A stretch of DNA of 64,000 bases. It comes from Epiperipatus broadwayi. Its lineage: Eukaryota; Onychophora; Udeonychophora; Euonychophora; Peripatidae. The translations under genes were made by a program, and so were the position numbers. The notes below the pieces were generated by a model, which ran no database searches, had not been told where the DNA came from, and was given only the letters and a program-made list of their open reading frames with translations. The stretch spans positions 7,338,593-7,402,592 of the forward strand of contig JAQFVV010000031.1 of NCBI GenBank assembly GCA_028023455.1, written 5' to 3'. Every line of letters begins with the position of its first letter. The stretch's first letter is position 1. This document shows positions 1-11,139 of the stretch, piece after piece.

Positions 1-368
1 TTAGATAGATTTTTTTCTCCTTTATCAAAATCACGATTAGATATAGCATTAATTTCTATTAATTTAGAAATGTCATTACCTTCATTTCCTAATAAATTTT
101 GACCAAAAATATCCAAGTCTTGCGAATCATTTATATCTGATACAATAATCTCCATTTTGTTTTCATTGACTTCCATTATGTTATTACTATTTGAATGATT
201 ACATTTATCACAAATATAGGACTCCATTTCTATTTCATTTTTATGCAATATTATTCCATTAGATTTCAAACATGTTTTATGAAACTTATTATTGCATTTA
301 GTACATTTAATTCTTGGCTGTTTTCCAAATATAAGATCACTGCAAAGAGCACATGGTGTACCTCCCAT
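1..368 (-). CDS. Partial PHD-finger protein, open at the left window edge
   Basis: Read on the minus strand from an ATG at 368-366, the frame stays open for about 122 codons to the edge, so the C-terminus lies outside the window. Residues ~6-57 fit the C4HC3 PHD pattern: CALC, 12 residues, CTKC, four residues, H, two, C, 19 residues, then CDKC. PHD fingers bind two zincs and usually read histone H3 tails; some CR1/L2-like LINE ORF1 proteins also carry one. The rest is Asn/Glu/Asp-rich with no recognisable domain. The frame remains open upstream into the adjacent (TTA)n array (as poly-Leu), so the true start is uncertain. It could be a host exon or the start of a retrotransposon ORF1; nothing here decides between them. 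The finger is clear; the function is not. Confidence 0.6.
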   Translation of the reverse strand, partial: MGGTPCALCSDLIFGKQPRIKCTKCNNKFHKTCLKSNGIILHKNEIEMESYICDKCNHSNSNNIMEVNENKMEIIVSDINDSQDLDIFGQNLLGNEGNDISKLIEINAISNRDFDKGEKNLS

Positions 369-377
369 AGCATAGCA

Positions 378-524
<147 letters not shown>

Positions 525-2160
525 ACTTTGTTACTTAATCAACTATAATAAAAATAATATCAAAGTAATCTTTAAGGAATCATGTATCAAATAAGCAATA
601 TTTAAATTATCAGTTTATGTGGATCATGCATGTAGAATAAAAAATCAAATAAGCAACACACAGATAAATCACAACTTGACTAAGATAAGATTCAAAAATA
701 GTTACCAAATTTATTTATATATTAAAAAAGATTACACTATTAAAATATAACAACATAATATAAAAAAAATTATTTACAAAAGTAAAATAAAAATTAATAT
801 TATATATATATATTTACAGTAAATATTACCAATAAATACAATAAGATAGTCTTCACTTCAAAATAAAATAAAACTTACAACAGTAATGATAAAATGTACT
901 CTTCATTCCGTAAAATAGTATTCCATTATCTGCATTAGGACAGTTACAATAAATTTCTCATTTTATAAGAAACTTAATATTATACTTATACTATTATAAG
1001 ATATATTTCTTATAACGTAAACACATCAACATAAGTTTATATTTTAAAATATACCTCTTAATAAAGTCTAACAAATAAAATATTAAAAGAAAAATTATTA
1101 AAGTCTTTCTTAGCAGTTTAGCAAACTATCTTTCTGATATTTGAATATCAGAAATTTTTTCTAAAAATATGAATATTTCCCTCTAGAAAAATAGGAATTA
1201 CTATGCAAAAATATTAAGAGATAATTTTATAATTTTTTTGTAACAGAAATGGGTGTAAATTATTTATAATAAAATTTAAAAGAACTATCCATAAATTATA
1301 TTGATTGACATTTCTATTATTTTTTATTTTATACTGTTATATTCATTATATCATTCAAAATCATTTTCACTGTTCGTACTTTCATTCCGATTTGAATATG
1401 CTTCTGTTTGAGCTAAGTGATCTCTACTATTTATATGAGTATCAATTATTTCTCTCTTCTGATATATACTATGATAATAATCAAAAATCTCAACATCATT
1501 TGCAAAATAAATTTCCATATACTTCATATGGTCTCTCACAAAATTATCAACTTCAAACAACAGTTTAGTCATTACTTTACCAATTTATAAAACTATTTTC
1601 CATGATGATTGATGTGGTGATGGGTAGCAGTTAATGTGGAGGATATGGAACAATAAGAAGAATGACTCAAAAGAGTAAGATAATATCATCATGGATACAG
1701 TGCAAATCATAAGAGTAAGTTCATATTCATTGGACACTAAAGATTCAAGTCATGGCTCTATTATAGCACTTATTGATGATAAGGAAATGCAAGTGTCCAT
1801 GGAAAGAGGTATACAGCCATATGTTATCTGTATAATATAACATATTCTTAACACCTAGGATTAATATAAATATCACTTATCCAATCACCATCCTATGTCT
1901 TCTACACAGAATGTATCACTCAACATTGTAAAATATACAAACAGCATTCTAAACTAACTTCCAGTATTAGGTTTTTCTTTGTATTTCAACAGAAAACATT
2001 TTAAAAAAATAACATATTAATAATGTAAGAATATTATATGAAATACACATACTCAAGCACTCATTAAATAAATATTAAACAACATTCTTTGATAAATATT
2101 ACCCAAATCACACTTTTCTTTATTTTTTCTGTATTATCCTATAAATTTAATTTATCCAAA
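525..2160. other. AT-rich non-coding stretch
   Basis: No supported gene. A 73-codon minus-strand frame (1572-1351) with an acidic Asn/Glu-rich end has no recognisable domain and could be chance. No repeat boundaries are visible. Confidence 0.5.
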
Positions 2161-2782
2161 TCACGTCAAACACTTTCTAGCAAAACTCTTTATTTGTACA
2201 TATACACATACCTAAGTTTCAACTGGCCTGCAGTCTTCTTCCAAGCTATAATATAATGAACAATGTAAATAAAAAAAATAATTATATAATAATACCATAA
2301 AAAATTTTAAACAATAAAAAACTAATAACATAAAATATATATATTAAAAAAACTGAAATAAATAACAAACTCAAAACAATTAATATAAAATAAAATGTAC
2401 AACATAAATAGAAAATAATTATAAATTATACATGTGTATTCCTAACTTTATACATATATATAAATTCAAGGACAACTATTAATCTGAATGTATTATCTAT
2501 TTTATTATTATTAGCAATCAACTAATTATTTATATTCTTCAAAAACTTAAACTTTATAGTTAGTAACTAATATTCTTTTAGTTTTAGACCATATAATATT
2601 TATTATTTTTTTACTCATTTTTCTTTTAAAAATAATATTTTATATCTATTATTATTATTTAAATATATAATTAAAACCTATTAACATTATAATTTTTGAA
2701 CTTACATAATTTTAAAAAAAATGTTTTTTTCAATGTGATATGATGTGATGTGATGTATTGTTGTTTCTCCCTCTATTACATA

Positions 2783-2786
<4 letters not shown>

Positions 2787-2834
<48 letters not shown>
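2787..2834. repeat. (AT)n array
   Basis: Pure TA dinucleotide run inside the foldback element. A second run lies at 2935-2971. Confidence 0.95.
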
Positions 2835-2836
<2 letters not shown>

Positions 2837-2928
2837 TCCACAACTCTTTATTTTTTATTTTTTATGCACTTTAATTTTTATTATTATTGTATAATTCTTA
2901 TAAATTTATATTATATTGCTTTATACGT

Positions 2929-2972
<44 letters not shown>

Positions 2973-3403
2973 TCTACAACTTTATTTACATATATTTTAT
3001 TTTATACACTTTAACTTTTATTATTATTCTTATATAATTCTCGTAAATTTTTATTATACTGTTTTATATGTAAATATTATGCTAAGTTTATTAATTAATT
3101 AATTTATTATTTTTTATTATATAATATCTATAAATATACCCACATTTTACTTTTATTTAACGCAACCATTTTTTACTATCCACAACTCATTTGTAAACGA
3201 TTATCTCTACATATTTACCTCTATATATTTTATTTAATAACTATATCTATACCAATCTCATCCTAATCCCATAATCTCTATTAAACTTTGGTCTCATCTT
3301 TCTTATTAATATAGCTTCATTTTATTTTCCTTTCTTTAATACTTCCTGTATATAATCTCAATTTTTTTGAACTTTGTATACATTTGTGTCCTGTTTCTTT
3401 TGG

Positions 3404-3404
<1 letters not shown>

Positions 3405-3484
<80 letters not shown>
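3405..3484. repeat. (AT)n array
   Basis: About 38 AT dinucleotides near the middle of the foldback element. Confidence 0.95.
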
Positions 3485-3487
<3 letters not shown>

Positions 3488-4169
3488 TGATTTATTATCT
3501 GCCATATGTTGTTTTAATTTTGTTTTAATATAATTTTTGTTTCTCCACATATTTGTTATCAATCCCACTATCTAGATATTGTTTGCATTTTATCACATAT
3601 ATTCCATTAATTATTTCTTTATTATCTTTATTATATCTTATGTATTTGTTATCTATCAAATTTAATAGGTTTCTATTTTTTTATTAACTATGTTTGTATT
3701 AATTATTCTTTTGTATCTTTTATTAATCTTCTTTATAATTTTGTTAAACTTATTCACTATGATATTATTATTTGTTTTTATTCCTATATATCTATTTTCA
3801 TCTTTCTTTTTTCTTTCACTCTGTTCATTTGTATTTATCTTATATTCTATTTTTGGTAATTTTTTTTAAAATTATATATACAGGGAAACCATTCATTTTT
3901 AACTCATTGATTTATGTTGTACATTTTATTTTATATTAATTGTTTTTTTTTTAGTTTGATTATTTATTTCAGTTTTTTTTTAAATATATATTTTATGTTG
4001 TTTTTAGTTTTTGATTGTTTAAATTTTTTTATGGTGTTATTATATAGTTATGCTTTTTTTATATTGTTCATTATATTATAGTTCGGAAGAAGATTGCACT
4101 GCAGTCAAAACGTGTGTATATGTACAAATAAATAGTTTTGATAGAAAGTGTTTGAACATTCTTTGATCT

Positions 4170-5385
4170 TTTCAAACATGTTAGCCTTTATCAATTCTTT
4201 TTTAAAAGTACACAAGATAATTTTGTCAATGTTTCATTTTACTGTTTAATATAAAATTAAAGTAATGTGAAATATTAATTTTAAAATACTAGTTATGATA
4301 TATCTTTTCTTAAATAAAAAAAAAACAAAATTATTAAGCAAAATGTAATCTAAATAGCAATAAAAAAATTACCAATGATCTCATCATATTGTTAGATCAT
4401 TCACTATGATCTGCTTCTTAAACCATATGATAAAAAAAAAAAAATAAAAAAAAACAATTGCAATTGAGATTTTCGTTGTTCATAAAATTACTTTTTGTAT
4501 ACCCATTTGTTTTTTTTTTAAAAAAAAACAACATAATAATAAAGTTAATCTATTTTAAAATTATATAAAAGCAACATTTTAGCTTTAAAATAAAAAATTG
4601 TAATACTTTAAATACTAATGTTATACTTAATATTAAAAAAAGTAATAATAAAGTTTTAAAGTTATGAAAATATTATTTTCCCTCCTACTTGTAAGTTAAA
4701 TTGCCTGTCAGCAATTTTTTGTCAAGAATCTTGCATCTTTAGCTATATATGGTTGGACAGCTTTGTGTACAAATCATTCTTTTATTTTGGTGCCATTTGA
4801 AGAAGTTTACCAATAATAATACTAAAATCCAGTAAAAATCTAACAAAATTCATGGAAAATATTAATATCATGTCAGATAAAATGTTTATTTCAGTATTTT
4901 CAGAAAACTTTTATCCAGGTACTTCATATCTCCATAGAATAATAATTCAAAATTCATTTTATATAAAAAAAATATTTCATTGTGTATGTTTTGGTAATTA
5001 TATAGAGCAGATAGTTTGTGGTAAATATAAATAATATTTGCATTTTCCATCAATCAAAAATATTAATAGCAAACATTATATAATATAAATTATTTACTTA
5101 ATAAGTTTATCAACATACATATAGTTCATAAATAAAAATAAATAATTCTTTCTTTAAAATTTATGATTTTTTTATCCTTTTAACTATATATCTTTTCACT
5201 AAATATTTTTCTTTTCCAGATATAAACAGCAATATCATTCCAACATTTATTAACATAATATTTTTAACCTTTTAAAATGATTTATAGAGATTATCTGTTC
5301 CATATAGAGTTAGTTTTAAAGTATATAATTTATTGATTGATTTGATTAATAGCAATACCTTTTAAAAAGCATAAAAGTCATGTTT
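4170..5385. other. AT-rich non-coding stretch
   Basis: Several A or T homopolymer tracts (around 4430-4530). A 60-codon frame at 4852-5034 lacks recognisable motifs. No gene supported. Confidence 0.5.
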
Positions 5386-5389
5386 GTAT

Positions 5390-6745
5390 TTGTATATTTA
5401 CATAGCTTCCATTATTTTCCTTATATTGTTATTTTTTCAAATTGCAATAATTTTACAATATTAAAATTGAAGTCAAAACCATAATTACATAAATTATTAT
5501 AGTTATAAAAAACAGATGCTGAAATATTATTATCTACTTTACAATTTTGTTATGATTTCTGAACCTGTTTTAATAACAGCAAGTGCTCTATAGTTTTTTA
5601 TTCCAATGTACATCTCGATTAACCTATATATACACTGCCACACCTACATATCCATTTATAAATGACACAATTTTTATTTATAAATGAGGTTTTATCTTTA
5701 GAGTTATTTATTAATTTGTTTAATGTAGGACATGTGTAAAATGCAATATCACATATACCTTTATAAATTTGTATTATAAAATTTACTTGATCATTCGAAA
5801 TATATAGTATTGATATCAATATTTTTTATCAGCAGGAGAATCAATATTAGTATTAAAATTGTTATTCTTATATTTTGTATTAAAATCTCTAATAACATTA
5901 TATATACGATTATAATTGTAGCCAATATTTAACAAATCATTCAAATATATTTCAATATTTTTGCCTTTATGCAATGAATATTTGCAAAGACTATTATTTC
6001 TAAATAAGAAGGACTTCAAACCTGTCATTTTGTGTGAAAGTATCACTCTTGATTTATATGGAATATAATCTCTTTTTCCTATTGGTTTCATACAGTAATC
6101 CAGAACATATTAATTGCTAGTTAATTTAATATCAAGAAACTGAACACACATTAAATATTCATCTGCTTTTATCCATTTTAGGCCTTTTAAACCATTTAAT
6201 TCTTTAAACAACTCACTAATTGTAGTTGGTTTGCCACATATAAAAACATCATCAACATATCAATAATACACAGTAATATTTTTGGTAATATTCCTTTTTC
6301 AAAATATTTTCTTCATATGTAGAAATTAAAATGTTACATATTTGAGCAACAGTATGTAAACCCATTGTCCAGCAATTACCCATTTTATAAAAAATACCTC
6401 TTAAAAACTGCATAAATGTTTTTATCAGTAAAGCTTAATGCTTCAGTTTTAAATTTTGTTATTTCATGTTAACATTTTTAAACTTAATGCGTTGGAAATA
6501 ATTTCAATAGTAGATGCTAATCGATCATTTGATCCATACATTTTACTTACATCTAGAGTACATCAATCCTAACATTACATATTTTATTAACAAAATCAAA
6601 TGAAGAACATATTGTATATTTACCAAAACCAAGAATTTCTTGTAGTATTTTCTCAATTAAACAACATATTTCATAATTAATAAATAACTCTAAAAATAAA
6701 ACATTATTTATATATGAAAATTGCGTCATTTAAAATGGATATGTA
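5390..6745 (-). pseudogene. Penelope-like retroelement 'D', RT and GIY-YIG part, decayed
   Basis: Minus-strand remnant of a PLE, a class that encodes a telomerase-like reverse transcriptase followed by a GIY-YIG endonuclease. The RT catalytic YVDD is encoded at 6247-6258. Next come a stretch reading SFLFRNNSLCKYSLHKGKNI (about 6091-5816 segment), the usual RT-endonuclease linker, then the nuclease signature CVIYKWICRCGSVYIG near 5620-5690. Compared with 'G-I/V-Y' in the A lineage, this lineage has an Ile-Ile/Val-Ile-Tyr version. Multiple stops and frameshifts break the frame. Its 3' part (5390-5650) is the reverse complement of 6750-7030, so it forms an inverted pair with the next feature. 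Confidence 0.75.
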
Positions 6746-6749
6746 GGTG

Positions 6750-7087
6750 CAGTTGTGAATATATAGGTGACTTGAGATGTACATTGGAAAAAAACTAAAG
6801 AACACTTGCTGTTATTAAAACAGGTTCAGAAATTGAAACAAAATTGTATAGTAGATAATAATATTTCAGCAACTGTTTTTTACTACCATAATAAGTCAAG
6901 TATTAATGGTTTTGACTTCAATTTTAATAATGTAACAATATTGCAAATTGAAAAAAGTAACAATAAAAAAAAAATAAAGGAAGCTATGCTAATATACAAA
7001 TACAAACATGAATTAATTAACAGTCAGGCAGCAAACATTAAAGTTCAGAGAATTGTGGGAAGGTTTGTTTTTCAAAGTGTTAGTTAA
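6750..7087 (+). pseudogene. Penelope-like 'D', inverted 3' (GIY-YIG C-terminal) fragment
   Basis: Plus-strand frame (best part 6806-7087) matching the end of PLE endonucleases: a DFNFNNVTILQIEK segment, then KKKIKEAMLIYKYK, INSQAANIKV and a stop. The corresponding B-lineage ends read KIKEAIFINRNKM and INRQ.ANIKI, so the homology is clear. It starts abruptly at the junction with the minus-strand copy, with no RT on this side, and is therefore 5'-truncated. The two halves form a head-to-head palindrome with spacer. Not functional alone. Confidence 0.7.
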
Positions 7088-7222
7088 CAAGATTACTAGG
7101 ATAATTGAAAATGCTCCTAAGTGGATAAATTTTTTAATTATCTAATTACTGTATTTATAAATATTTAATTATATATTTACATATATTGCTTTGGAATAAA
7201 TACAGACATCGAATTATATATA

Positions 7223-7516
7223 TATGACAATAGATGGCATTCTACCAAAAACATTATCAAGTGTATGTTTGTTTACATAAACATCAGAGCAAGCATTCAC
7301 TATCTCTAACTTAAGTTCCACCTTTAGATAATGATTTCAAGCTATTTGCTATCGTCAGTTTTCTTATTCCTATCCTTCACTGATGATAGCAAATAGCTTG
7401 AAATCATTATCTGAAGATGGAACTAAAGTTAGAGATAGTGAATGCTTGTTCTGATGTTTATGTAAACAAACATATGCTTGACGATGTTTTTGCAGAACGC
7501 CATCTACTGTCATAAA
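7223..7516. repeat. Inverted pair of hammerhead-bearing units
   Basis: Arms 7223-7358 and 7380-7516 are near-perfect reverse complements, from TATGACAATAGATGGC on the left to GCCATCTACTGTCATA on the right, separated by ~20 bp. Each arm carries a copy of the same hammerhead-like motif, so two units sit head to head. Confidence 0.85.
7375..7416 (+). ncRNA. Minimal type I hammerhead ribozyme (intact core)
   Basis: Stem I CTTCA (7375-7379) pairs perfectly with TGAAG (7412-7416). The catalytic core CTGATGA is at 7380-7386, stem II AGC/GCT with loop AAATA follows, GAAA is at 7400-7403, and the cleavage triplet ATC (NUH) ends at 7411. Stem III is only the short near-palindrome ATCATTAT. All conserved core bases (C3 UGA..GA9, G12AAA, U16.1, C17) are present. 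Very short palindromic stem III is known from PLE-associated and retrozyme hammerheads that act best as dimers. The divergent reverse-strand partner lies at 7325-7358 with core CTGACGA. Confidence 0.7.
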
Positions 7517-7525
7517 TACAAGTGT

Positions 7526-7990
7526 TAGCACGTTTTAACTTGTTTTTATTCATAAATGTACCTTTGAGGTCTTTCTTGAAATGATATATATTGCAGAGGC
7601 TTTTACTATGTGGTGATGCTGAACTGATATCAGACCCATATAGCTATTTGGCTTGCTATGCTGAGTTTGAAGACATTACATGTCTAAAAGATTCATGCAT
7701 GCAAGCTGAATAGAAACTGTTTCATAAATGCTCAGAGTTTGTGTTTAGATCTTGTTTCTTATTCCTGTCCTTCACTAACGATAGCAAATAGCTTGAAATA
7801 GTTTCTTATTCCTGTCCTTCACTGATGATAGCAAATATCTTGAAATCATGACCTGAAGGTGGAACTAAAGTTAGAGATAGTGAATGCTTGCTCTGACATT
7901 TATGTAAACAAACATACACTTGATGGTGTTTTTGATAGAATGCCATCTATTGTCATAAATACAAGCATTAGCACGTTTTAACTTGTTTTT
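7526..7990 (+). mobile_element. Retrozyme-like hammerhead repeat unit
   Basis: A non-coding unit starting at AGCACGTTTTAACTTG (7526); the same start recurs about 444 bp on (~7970). It carries a segment with CAGACCCATATAGCTAT that is shared with the 17.2-kb copy, then a duplicated ribozyme segment, then GAGATAGTGAATGCTTG. A 49-bp direct duplication (7753-7801 and 7802-7850) doubles the hammerhead; the first copy has core CTAACGA and is broken. No protein is encoded. Confidence 0.55.
7816..7859 (+). ncRNA. Hammerhead ribozyme, one core substitution
   Basis: Stem I CCTTCA/TGAAGG is a perfect 6 bp. Core CTGATGA (7822-7828) and GAAA (7842-7845) are intact. The stem III palindrome TCATGA follows. 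The base expected to be U16.1 is C, so the NUH site reads ACC and cleavage would probably be lost. Stem II also has a mismatch (C/T). Confidence 0.6.
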
Positions 7991-7994
7991 TTTT

Positions 7995-9880
7995 TCATAT
8001 ATATAATAGTAAAACAATAAGAAACAGTGTTAAAATAATTTTATTTTCAAATGTCATTTATTGTACTACTTTATTATAACTTATCTGCTCAGACAAATTA
8101 ATTAACAGATCTATCTTCTAATGTGTTTTTTTTTACAATTGGTATATTAGTTGTGCCACTTTATACCTTCTTTTTATAAATCCTGTTAGTGGAAAAATAT
8201 TTTTTAAAAAATAATGCTAATATTGCAATCTAAATAATATTCACTAATCAATTCAAAAATAATTCTGAAGATGTCAGTATTTCCCAGGAAGTTTTGGAAA
8301 TTTTAATATCTTTTCAATGTATACTCACAAACACATTTTGACAATTTTTGATCCTTTGTAATGTGTTTTTTACAGCATTTGCAAGATTAATTTGAGAAAT
8401 TTTTTGGAATAACAAAATTTTGCATTAAGTTATTAAACATTTCAGATTACTTTTACATAATAATCATATAATAATTATTTAAAATCAAAAGAAAATGTTT
8501 ATGCTTTGATTTAATTAATATATGTTTTATTTTTTAAAAAAGAAGTTAATAAATTTGACTAAGATGATTGTGCCATATGATGGTGATCTTGTAATGGCAA
8601 TACCCATCATCATGACATTGTGTCACCATCCTCAAAGATATTTTTAAAAATATAAAGCAATTTTGATACTTTAAAGCAGAATTTTATAATTTTGTTACGA
8701 ATTAACATTTAATCATTCACATTTAAAAAAAAAAATTGTTTTAAAAAATTATTTTTAGTGATCAGTTTTACAAGGCAAGGTAATTCCTTTTTTTGTTACA
8801 GTTACAGTAGAATTTGTGTAATCTATTTTAAAAATAAAACATATATATATTTAAGTTTAATAATGCTCAATGCTAAATGGGTTTGTAAGTAACCATTCGA
8901 AACCAGTCAACACTTAGACAATCCCAATATAGATAATCAAAAATCTAAAACTATTGTCAAGGCAACCTCCTTTTAATATCTTTATTTTTAAAAGAAGGCT
9001 GTCTTGTTGTTTGGTATCTATATTGGAATTGTTTAAGTATTGACTATATATATTAAGTAGAAGTGTAATCATGCATATTTTGACTTTTTAATAATTAATA
9101 TACAATTATAATAAAATAATCATGATTATTTAATTAACTACCGAAAACAGCAATCGTTTTCCTATACCAAAAATTTTCTCAAAATAATCTCTCAAATGAT
9201 CTCAAAAAAAAAAAAAAAAAACAATAATTGAAAGTTATAACATATACAGATTCTGGATTAAAATAATTTATCCTTACAACTTTTCAAAAATACAGACTTC
9301 TTCAGATTGCTTTTTATTTTAAAAATCAATATTTACTAGTATGATATTTTGTGATGTTTTTAAAAACAATAGTCAAATATTTTAATAGATAGTTGTACAA
9401 GCATCTAGTCAAAAACTTTTGGATCATTTTAAGAAAGTAATAAGCTTAGTTAATGAATTATTTTAAATTTTATATCAATTTATTTACAATGTGCTTTTAC
9501 CTTCCTGAAATAAAGACTTATTTCTCATTGATTACCTCCTTGCATCTTCATTTCATTTTAAAATTTCAACTAACTTATCTTGAGTTATGTATTATGAGAA
9601 TACATACATAACTTTCAAACTAACCAGATATCACAGCAGCATACTAATTTATGTTTATAACAAGCAAGATTTTTTGCATATAATTTTATATGATTGATGT
9701 AAAAAACATTCACGTTTTCTCTTCAAAGTTCTCAACATTGGCATCTACATTTAAATTGAGATAATAAGAAAAAAAACAGTCTGACCTTTTAAATAGTCAA
9801 AATAAGAGTCATGGATCACATGACCTTATCTCTTAAGCTTGTAAGTTATAAAAAGTGAGGATTTCCAGTTCCTCAACAAG
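7995..9880. other. AT-rich non-coding stretch
   Basis: Homopolymer-rich sequence with no supportable gene. An imperfect inverted pair lies around 8900-9050 (a stretch with CAATATAGATA and its partner TATCTATATTGG). Confidence 0.45.
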
Positions 9881-9882
9881 TA

Positions 9883-10092
9883 TTATGATAAATGCTTAGC
9901 CAGAGCCAGCACTTAAAATATCTCTGTCAGAAACCCCTCCCCAAACCCCTGACCATGATTTCATGCTTTGTCACTTCTCAGAGAGATGTCAGGGTAGGTT
10001 CAGACAAAGCACAAAACCATGGTCAGGAGTTTGTGGTGGGGTTCCTGACAAAGATATTTTAAGTGCTGGCTCTGGCTGAGCATTTATCATAA
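9883..10092. mobile_element. 210-bp palindromic MITE-like element
   Basis: Left arm from TTATGATAAATGCTTAGCC (9883) and right arm ending GGCTGAGCATTTATCATAA (10092) pair over ~80-90 bp, including AGCCAGCACTTAAAATATCT and CCATGGTCAGG-type blocks. The ~30-bp loop is near 9975-10005. It is clearly less AT-rich than its surroundings. Transcribed, it would fold into one long hairpin. It abuts the decayed coding region on its right, which suggests insertion there. Confidence 0.8.
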
Positions 10093-11135
10093 AGCTTGCA
10101 GAAGAATTGGCAATTCTCACTGTTTATAGTCTGACCTTTTATTTTAAAAAATGTAACATAATTAGGAAAAACAGTTTTACTAGCAGTTATAAAATCTCTC
10201 TCAAGTTGATATAAATAAGTGTTATGCTGGTTAACTAACAGGAGATAAATAAAACCATCTTGTAACCCATGTATAAATGATGTCAGGGATAGAGAAAAGT
10301 AATTCTTAAAATAATTTATTGGTGAAATAATTCTGGCCAGCAATTACAATATAACAGTGTTCTTGTAAAAATGTTAATTTTAAGGCTGAATAGGTGGTAT
10401 TCTTCAGTCAAGATATACAATGTAATTTGTATATTTGTTCCATTTTGTGAAAAAATATGAGAAGACTGTGTATCTTTCATTGGGTAATATAAAATAGAGA
10501 GTTTGCAAAGAATAAGTTCATTCAGTTTTCTTAGAATGATTCTGCAATCATTAACTTCAAGTATGAAAAGAAAAGCTATATTCTTATTGATATAGTGCAT
10601 TTGTTTTAAGACAAATTATTATATTGGTAGATTAAGAATATTAAAACCTGATAGAAAAGCACTTGTATATAATAAGGACAAACTTATAAACAAGTTCTTT
10701 AACTCCAAAGATGGAAGAAAATTGCTGCTAAAGAAGTGTGAACTTTTCAAATATATGATGTTTTATAATATACTCTTCTTTATTAAACTTATCATAATGT
10801 TGAATGATGGGCTCAAGTAGATAATCTATTTCTGAAATAGATTTTGTATGTTGGAAATTGATCCAGTTCATGCTTACTTTTAAAATAAGAATGCAATCCA
10901 AATCTATCTCATCAAAAAATTGAAGAATTACTTTCATCTATCACAGAATCTAATTCCAATATTCCATAGAGTTCACATTTTGCACCTTTGTTGTTTGCAA
11001 TTTGTATATATTCATAAGTTGAACAAAATATAACAAAACATGAAAGATCATTATTCTTTATCCTGAACCAATTGCTTATGTTATAGTCTTTATTAACAAT
11101 ATTCTGATAATCACTACTGGACTCTGGAATTCCAA
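10093..11135 (-). pseudogene. Unidentified decayed protein-coding region
   Basis: Three minus-strand frames connect by single-base shifts. The first (~11135-10920) begins LLGIPESSSDYQNI and includes DLSCFVIFCSTYEYIQIAN. The second (10937-10728) reads FDEIDLDCILILKV. The third and fourth (10600-10316 and 10343-10093) include LEVNDCRIILRKLNEL, ITLYILTEEYHLFSLK and FIHGLQDGFIYLLLVNQ. Switches occur in a T run near 10925 and near 10345. The residue mix (Trp, Cys, Tyr, Asp) is more protein-like than flanking frames. A long frame reaching exactly the palindrome edge suggests the element interrupted it. I do not recognise the family. Introns rather than decay could explain some breaks, though no clean splice sites were seen at the switches. 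Confidence 0.45.
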
Positions 11136-11139
11136 GTAA

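Larger units (their letters stand above)
2165..4165. mobile_element. Foldback element with ~250-bp terminal inverted arms
   Basis: The left arm (about 2165-2420) and right arm (about 3900-4165) are imperfect reverse complements. They share a stretch reading TTTGTACATATACACA on the left and its complement on the right, plus the flanking CTGCAGTC and GTTCATTATATTATAG-type motifs. The centre holds three (AT)n arrays. Around 3190-3570 a minus-strand frame resembles the basic C-terminus of Penelope-like proteins (KRKIK followed by an Ile/Lys-rich tail), but it is badly decayed. A single related arm recurs at about 59575-59690. The layout fits a degenerate inverted PLE pair; a foldback DNA element is the alternative. 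Confidence 0.55.

Noticed and set aside
1351-1572. 73-codon minus-strand frame, acidic C-terminus
   Set aside because: No splice sites, homologues or motifs recognised; could be chance.
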